Shown here in pieces: positions 6,467 to 9,977 of a stretch of DNA of 9,977 nt. Below the pieces are notes generated by a model. It searched no databases, had not been told where the DNA came from, and was given only the letters and a program-made list of their open reading frames with translations. Source of the stretch: Flavobacteriaceae bacterium (GTDB taxonomy: Bacteria; Bacteroidota; Bacteroidia; Flavobacteriales; Flavobacteriaceae); assembly GCA_014763515.1 (NCBI GenBank), contig JACXVH010000044.1, forward strand, positions 1-9,977. The letters run 5' to 3'. A program made the translations under genes and the position numbers. Position 1 is the first letter of the stretch. Each line of letters opens with the position of its first letter.

Positions 6467-9400
6467 ATGAGTAATAACACATCAGATAAAGAGTTTAGAC
6501 TATCCTCTTGGGCTATAGAAAACAAGATGACCATTTATGTAATGATGGGCTTGTTTTTCATCTTAGGATTGTCGGCATATTATAATATGCCTCGTGAAGA
6601 TTTTCCAGAAGTAAAAGAAACAAAAATATACATCAGTACGGTTTATCCAGGAAACACAGCTGAAGATATTGAACGTTTAATTATTGATCCGCTGGAAGAT
6701 GAACTTAAAAACGTAAGTAATGTTGTTGAAATTGTTTCAACTTCACAAGAAGATTACGGAATTATAACCGTTGAATTTGATGAAAAAATTTCAGTTGAAG
6801 CTGCAAAACAAAAGGTAAAAGACGAAGTAGATTCAAAAAAAGCAGGTGAAGATTGGCCTACTTTTAATGGTGCAAAAGTTGAACCTAATGTTTTCGATTT
6901 GAACCTTTCTGAAGAAATGCCAATTCTAAATATTAATATTTCTGGAGATTATCCTGTAAATAAACTGAAAGAATTTGGAGAATATTTAGAAGACGAAATT
7001 GAGGGATTAAATGAAATCAAACAAGTTGATATACGTGGTGCTCAAGATCAAGAAGTTGAAGTTGCAGTAGACATTTATAAAATGATGGCATCGAAAGTAA
7101 GTTTTGATGATGTTATAAATGCTATTCGTAATGGAAACGTTACCATGTCGGCTGGTAATTTAATTGCAAATGGGCAAAGACGTACGATAAGTATAAAAGG
7201 AGAAATCGACAAACCTTCTGAATTAGAAAATTTTGTTGTAAAAACTCAAAATGGAGCCGTATATCTAAAAGATATTGCAACTGTTACTTTTAAAGATGTA
7301 GATAAAACTACCTATGCAAGAGAATTTGGCAATGAAGTTGTCATGCTAGACGTAAAAAAACGTGCTGGTAAAAACATGATTGAAGCTGCAGAAAAAATTA
7401 AAAAAATTGTTGAAGATGCAAAAGAAAATGTTTTCCCAAGTGACTTAAAAATTACAATTGCAAACGATCAATCATCAAGAACATTAAACCAAGTTGACGA
7501 TTTAGTAAACAATATCATCTTCGGTATTATATTAGTTGTAGGTGTATTAATGTTCTTTTTAGGCTTTAGAAATGCATTATTCGTAGGTTTTGCGATTCCT
7601 ATGTCTATGTTCATGTCGTTTATGATCATTAATCTTTTTGGTTATACTTTAAATACCATGATTTTATTTGGTTTAATCATGGGATTAGGAATGCTAGTAG
7701 ACAACGGAATTGTTGTTGTTGAAAACGTATACAGATTAATGGACGAAGAAGGTATGTCAAGATTAGAAGCGGCTAAAAAAGGTATTGGTGAAATTGCATT
7801 ACCTATTATTATTTCAACCGCTACTACAGTTGCCGCATTCGTTCCCCTAGGATTATGGCCAGGTGTAATGGGTGAGTTCATGAAATTCTTCCCTATTACT
7901 TTATCCATCGTATTAGGTTCCTCTCTATTCGTAGCTGTTTTCTTTAATTCATTAATGGTTTCTCAATTTATGGATGTAAATGAGAAAATATTATCTAAAA
8001 AACAATTAATTCGTCTAACACTTATATTAGTTCCCTTTGGTGCTTTCATTCTAATAGTTGGAGGTTCGATGAGAGCGCTTGGTTCGTTAATGATTTTTAC
8101 GGCAATCATGTTTTGGTTGTATAAATATTTTATTAAAGATTTAACCTTATCGTTCCAAAAAAGAATACTTACGAAATGGGAAAATTGGTACGAAACTAGT
8201 TTACGATTTGCTCTTTCTGGTAGAAAACCATATTTCATTACTGGATTAATGGGCGTACTTTTCCTATTGGTTTTAGGATTATATTTTGGATGGAGCGTAG
8301 GAAGTGGAAGAACGAAAGTGGAGTTTTTCCCAGACAATACTCCAAATCAAATTATAGTTTATATTGAATATCCTCAAGGAACAGATATTGCAAAGACAAA
8401 CGAAATAACATCTTCAATTGAAAAGAGAGTTTATGCTGTTTTAAATCAAAAATTAGAAGGTGAAGAAATTATAAATCCTGAAGACAATACAAACTACTTA
8501 GTAGAAAGTGCTGTTTCTCAAGTTGGTGAAGGCGCTGGTAATCCGCAAACGGATGGAGGTTCTTCTGCTGAAATGCCACATAAGGGTAAGATTACGATAT
8601 CTATGCGAGAGTATAAATTTAGAAATGGTTTAGACTCTGAAGATCTTCGTAGAAAAGTTCAGGAAACGTTAAAAGATGTTTATCCAGGTGTTATTGTTTC
8701 TGTAGAAAAAGATGCGGTTGGCCCTCCTGCTGGTTATCCTGTTAATATTGAAATAAAAGGTAAAGATTATGATGAGTTGATCGTAACTGCCGAAAAGATG
8801 AAGGACTTCTTAAACGACAAAAATATTCCGGGAGTTGATGAGTTAAAAGTAGATGTTAACAAATCTAAGCCTGCGATGAAAGTGGTAGTCGACAGAGCAA
8901 AAGCTGGTGAGATGGGTGTTTCTGCTGGTCAAGTGGGCAACCAACTACGTCGTTCAATATTTGGTGAAAAAGCAGGGATTTATAAAAAAGATGGCGATGA
9001 TTATGATATTTATGTTCGTTTCAATGAAGATATTAGATACAATCAAAGCGCTCTATTTAATCAAAACATCATTTTTAGAGATATGGCTTCAGGACAACTG
9101 AAAGAAATTCCAGTATCTACTGTTGCATCTCAAAAGAATACCTCTTCATTTAGTGCAATTAAACACCGCGACACTGAAAGAGTTGTTGTTTTATATTCTG
9201 CATTAGCACCTGGATATACTGATGCTGGTTCAGTTGTGGCGCAAATTCAAGCTGAAATGGCAGGTTTTGATGTTCCTAAAAATATTAAAATTGATTACAC
9301 TGGTCAAATCGAAGAACAAAACAAACAAATGGGCTTCTTAATGGGAGCTTTAATTTCAGGTTTAGGTTTAATTATGCTCATCTTAATCTTCCAGTTCAAC

Positions 9401-9940
9401 TCTATATCTAAACCTTCAATCATTATGATTGCTGTATTCTTAAGTTTCATTGGTGTATTTTTAGGGTTAATGGTAACAGGTTGGCCTTTTGTTATTATGA
9501 TGACCATGATGGGGATTATCTCACTAGCAGGAATTGTGGTTAATAATGGTGTTGTACTACTAGATTATACGCAATTATTATTAGATAGAAGAGCGGAAGA
9601 ATTACAACTTGCAGACGGTGAGACTTTACCAAAAGAAGAAGTATTTAACGCAATTGTTAAAGGAGGAAAAGCTCGTTTAAGACCCGTTCTATTAACAGCA
9701 ATAACAACTGTTTTAGGTTTAATACCTTTAGCTATAGGTTTAAACATCGATTTCTTTGGTTTATTCTCAGAATTTAATCCGCACTATTATCAAGGTGGAG
9801 ATAACGTTATATTCTGGGGACCTTTAGCATGGACGGTTATCTTCGGTTTAACGTTTGCTACCTTCCTAACTTTGATAGTTGTACCGGTTATGTTCTATCT
9901 ATTGAACTTAATGAAATTAAGAGTGTCAAGACAAAAATAA
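6467..9940 (+). CDS. RND efflux transporter permease (AcrB/HAE1-like), extended form
   Basis: A 1157-residue inner-membrane pump, about 110 aa longer than typical AcrB. TM1 is at 21-40, then a periplasmic porter domain, TM2 to TM6 at about 349-497, TM7 at about 589-608, a second porter domain, TM8 from about 955, and TM9 to TM12 to the end. In TM4 the motif is G-M-L-V-D-N-G-I-V-V-V-E-N-V: Asp412 is kept, while the second acidic position (Asp408 in AcrB) is Asn413. In TM10, G-I-V-V-N-N-G-V-V-L-L-D has Asn1026 where AcrB has Lys940. Two further hydrophobic segments (514-533, 537-556) lie between TM6 and TM7. Extra length also occurs in the second porter domain (around 660-705, Gly/Ser-rich) and in the periplasmic TM11-TM12 loop (around 1088-1110). 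The motifs point to a proton-driven HAE1-like exporter of organic compounds rather than a CzcA metal pump, but the substrate cannot be read. It is the last gene of the tetR-tolC-MFP-RND operon. Confidence 0.95.
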   Translation: MSNNTSDKEFRLSSWAIENKMTIYVMMGLFFILGLSAYYNMPREDFPEVKETKIYISTVYPGNTAEDIERLIIDPLEDELKNVSNVVEIVSTSQEDYGIITVEFDEKISVEAAKQKVKDEVDSKKAGEDWPTFNGAKVEPNVFDLNLSEEMPILNINISGDYPVNKLKEFGEYLEDEIEGLNEIKQVDIRGAQDQEVEVAVDIYKMMASKVSFDDVINAIRNGNVTMSAGNLIANGQRRTISIKGEIDKPSELENFVVKTQNGAVYLKDIATVTFKDVDKTTYAREFGNEVVMLDVKKRAGKNMIEAAEKIKKIVEDAKENVFPSDLKITIANDQSSRTLNQVDDLVNNIIFGIILVVGVLMFFLGFRNALFVGFAIPMSMFMSFMIINLFGYTLNTMILFGLIMGLGMLVDNGIVVVENVYRLMDEEGMSRLEAAKKGIGEIALPIIISTATTVAAFVPLGLWPGVMGEFMKFFPITLSIVLGSSLFVAVFFNSLMVSQFMDVNEKILSKKQLIRLTLILVPFGAFILIVGGSMRALGSLMIFTAIMFWLYKYFIKDLTLSFQKRILTKWENWYETSLRFALSGRKPYFITGLMGVLFLLVLGLYFGWSVGSGRTKVEFFPDNTPNQIIVYIEYPQGTDIAKTNEITSSIEKRVYAVLNQKLEGEEIINPEDNTNYLVESAVSQVGEGAGNPQTDGGSSAEMPHKGKITISMREYKFRNGLDSEDLRRKVQETLKDVYPGVIVSVEKDAVGPPAGYPVNIEIKGKDYDELIVTAEKMKDFLNDKNIPGVDELKVDVNKSKPAMKVVVDRAKAGEMGVSAGQVGNQLRRSIFGEKAGIYKKDGDDYDIYVRFNEDIRYNQSALFNQNIIFRDMASGQLKEIPVSTVASQKNTSSFSAIKHRDTERVVVLYSALAPGYTDAGSVVAQIQAEMAGFDVPKNIKIDYTGQIEEQNKQMGFLMGALISGLGLIMLILIFQFNSISKPSIIMIAVFLSFIGVFLGLMVTGWPFVIMMTMMGIISLAGIVVNNGVVLLDYTQLLLDRRAEELQLADGETLPKEEVFNAIVKGGKARLRPVLLTAITTVLGLIPLAIGLNIDFFGLFSEFNPHYYQGGDNVIFWGPLAWTVIFGLTFATFLTLIVVPVMFYLLNLMKLRVSRQK

Positions 9941-9977
9941 AAACATAGCATATAATGAATTGTCCTAAAAAAGGTTG

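Noticed and set aside
7963..8337. Minus-strand open frame of 124 codons inside the RND gene
   Set aside because: Opposite to a strongly conserved coding frame, composition like a reverse-frame artefact, no recognisable domain. The same holds for 7642-7908, 9304-9507 and 9565-9747.
8907..9101. Plus-strand 64-codon frame inside the RND gene
   Set aside because: Out-of-frame overlap with the second porter domain of the pump; no independent evidence of translation.
9955..9977. ATG followed by seven open codons at the right edge, or the left arm of a hairpin (AAAAAAGGTTG)
   Set aside because: Too short to decide. The A-run plus GGTTG could be the first arm of a terminator for the efflux operon, but the matching arm would be outside the window.

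Overview
The window is AT-rich (mostly A/T in third codon positions and spacers), lacks strong Shine-Dalgarno sequences, and carries a promoter of the Bacteroidota type (TTTG, 18 bp, TAnnTTTG). The protein families and sequence style fit a member of the Flavobacteriaceae, Flavobacterium-like. This is an inference from sequence style; no rRNA or marker gene is present to fix the genus.

Region 1 (1-1740, + strand) is the 3' part of a tightly packed operon: the last 41 residues of a probable DUF692/MNIO-family enzyme, a DUF2063 (HvfC/BufC-like) partner protein overlapping it by 47 bp, a DoxX-family membrane protein overlapping by ATGA, and a secreted thioredoxin-like protein 2 bp further on, closed by a strong hairpin terminator. 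DUF692 + DUF2063 + DoxX is the gene set of bufferin/Hvf/Gig-type RiPP systems, in which a multinuclear iron oxidase modifies cysteines of a small exported peptide. Any precursor peptide gene would lie upstream of the window. The added thioredoxin-fold protein is the least expected part.

Region 2 (1749-3172, - strand) holds a polyprenyl diphosphate synthase whose first Asp-rich motif looks like that of a C20 (geranylgeranyl diphosphate) enzyme. Downstream of it lies a small protein of unknown function. The 98-bp spacer between them holds an inverted array of GATTNNN heptads.

Region 3 (3272-9940, + strand) is a complete tripartite efflux operon with its own regulator: TetR repressor, TolC-like outer membrane channel, lipoprotein membrane fusion protein and RND inner-membrane pump, with gaps of 4, 11 and 8 bp. 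In front of it a perfect 11-bp inverted repeat straddles the -33 promoter element, a strong candidate for the TetR operator. In a simple model the repressor shuts off its own gene and the pump until a ligand releases it. The RND protein is unusually long (1157 aa), has two additional hydrophobic segments between TM6 and TM7, and has Asn at two positions of the classical AcrB proton-relay triad.

The most noteworthy items are the tail of the putative metal/RiPP operon at the left edge, the operator-promoter arrangement, the divergent RND architecture and the heptad repeat. No rRNA, tRNA, CRISPR array, insertion sequence or phage gene was seen.
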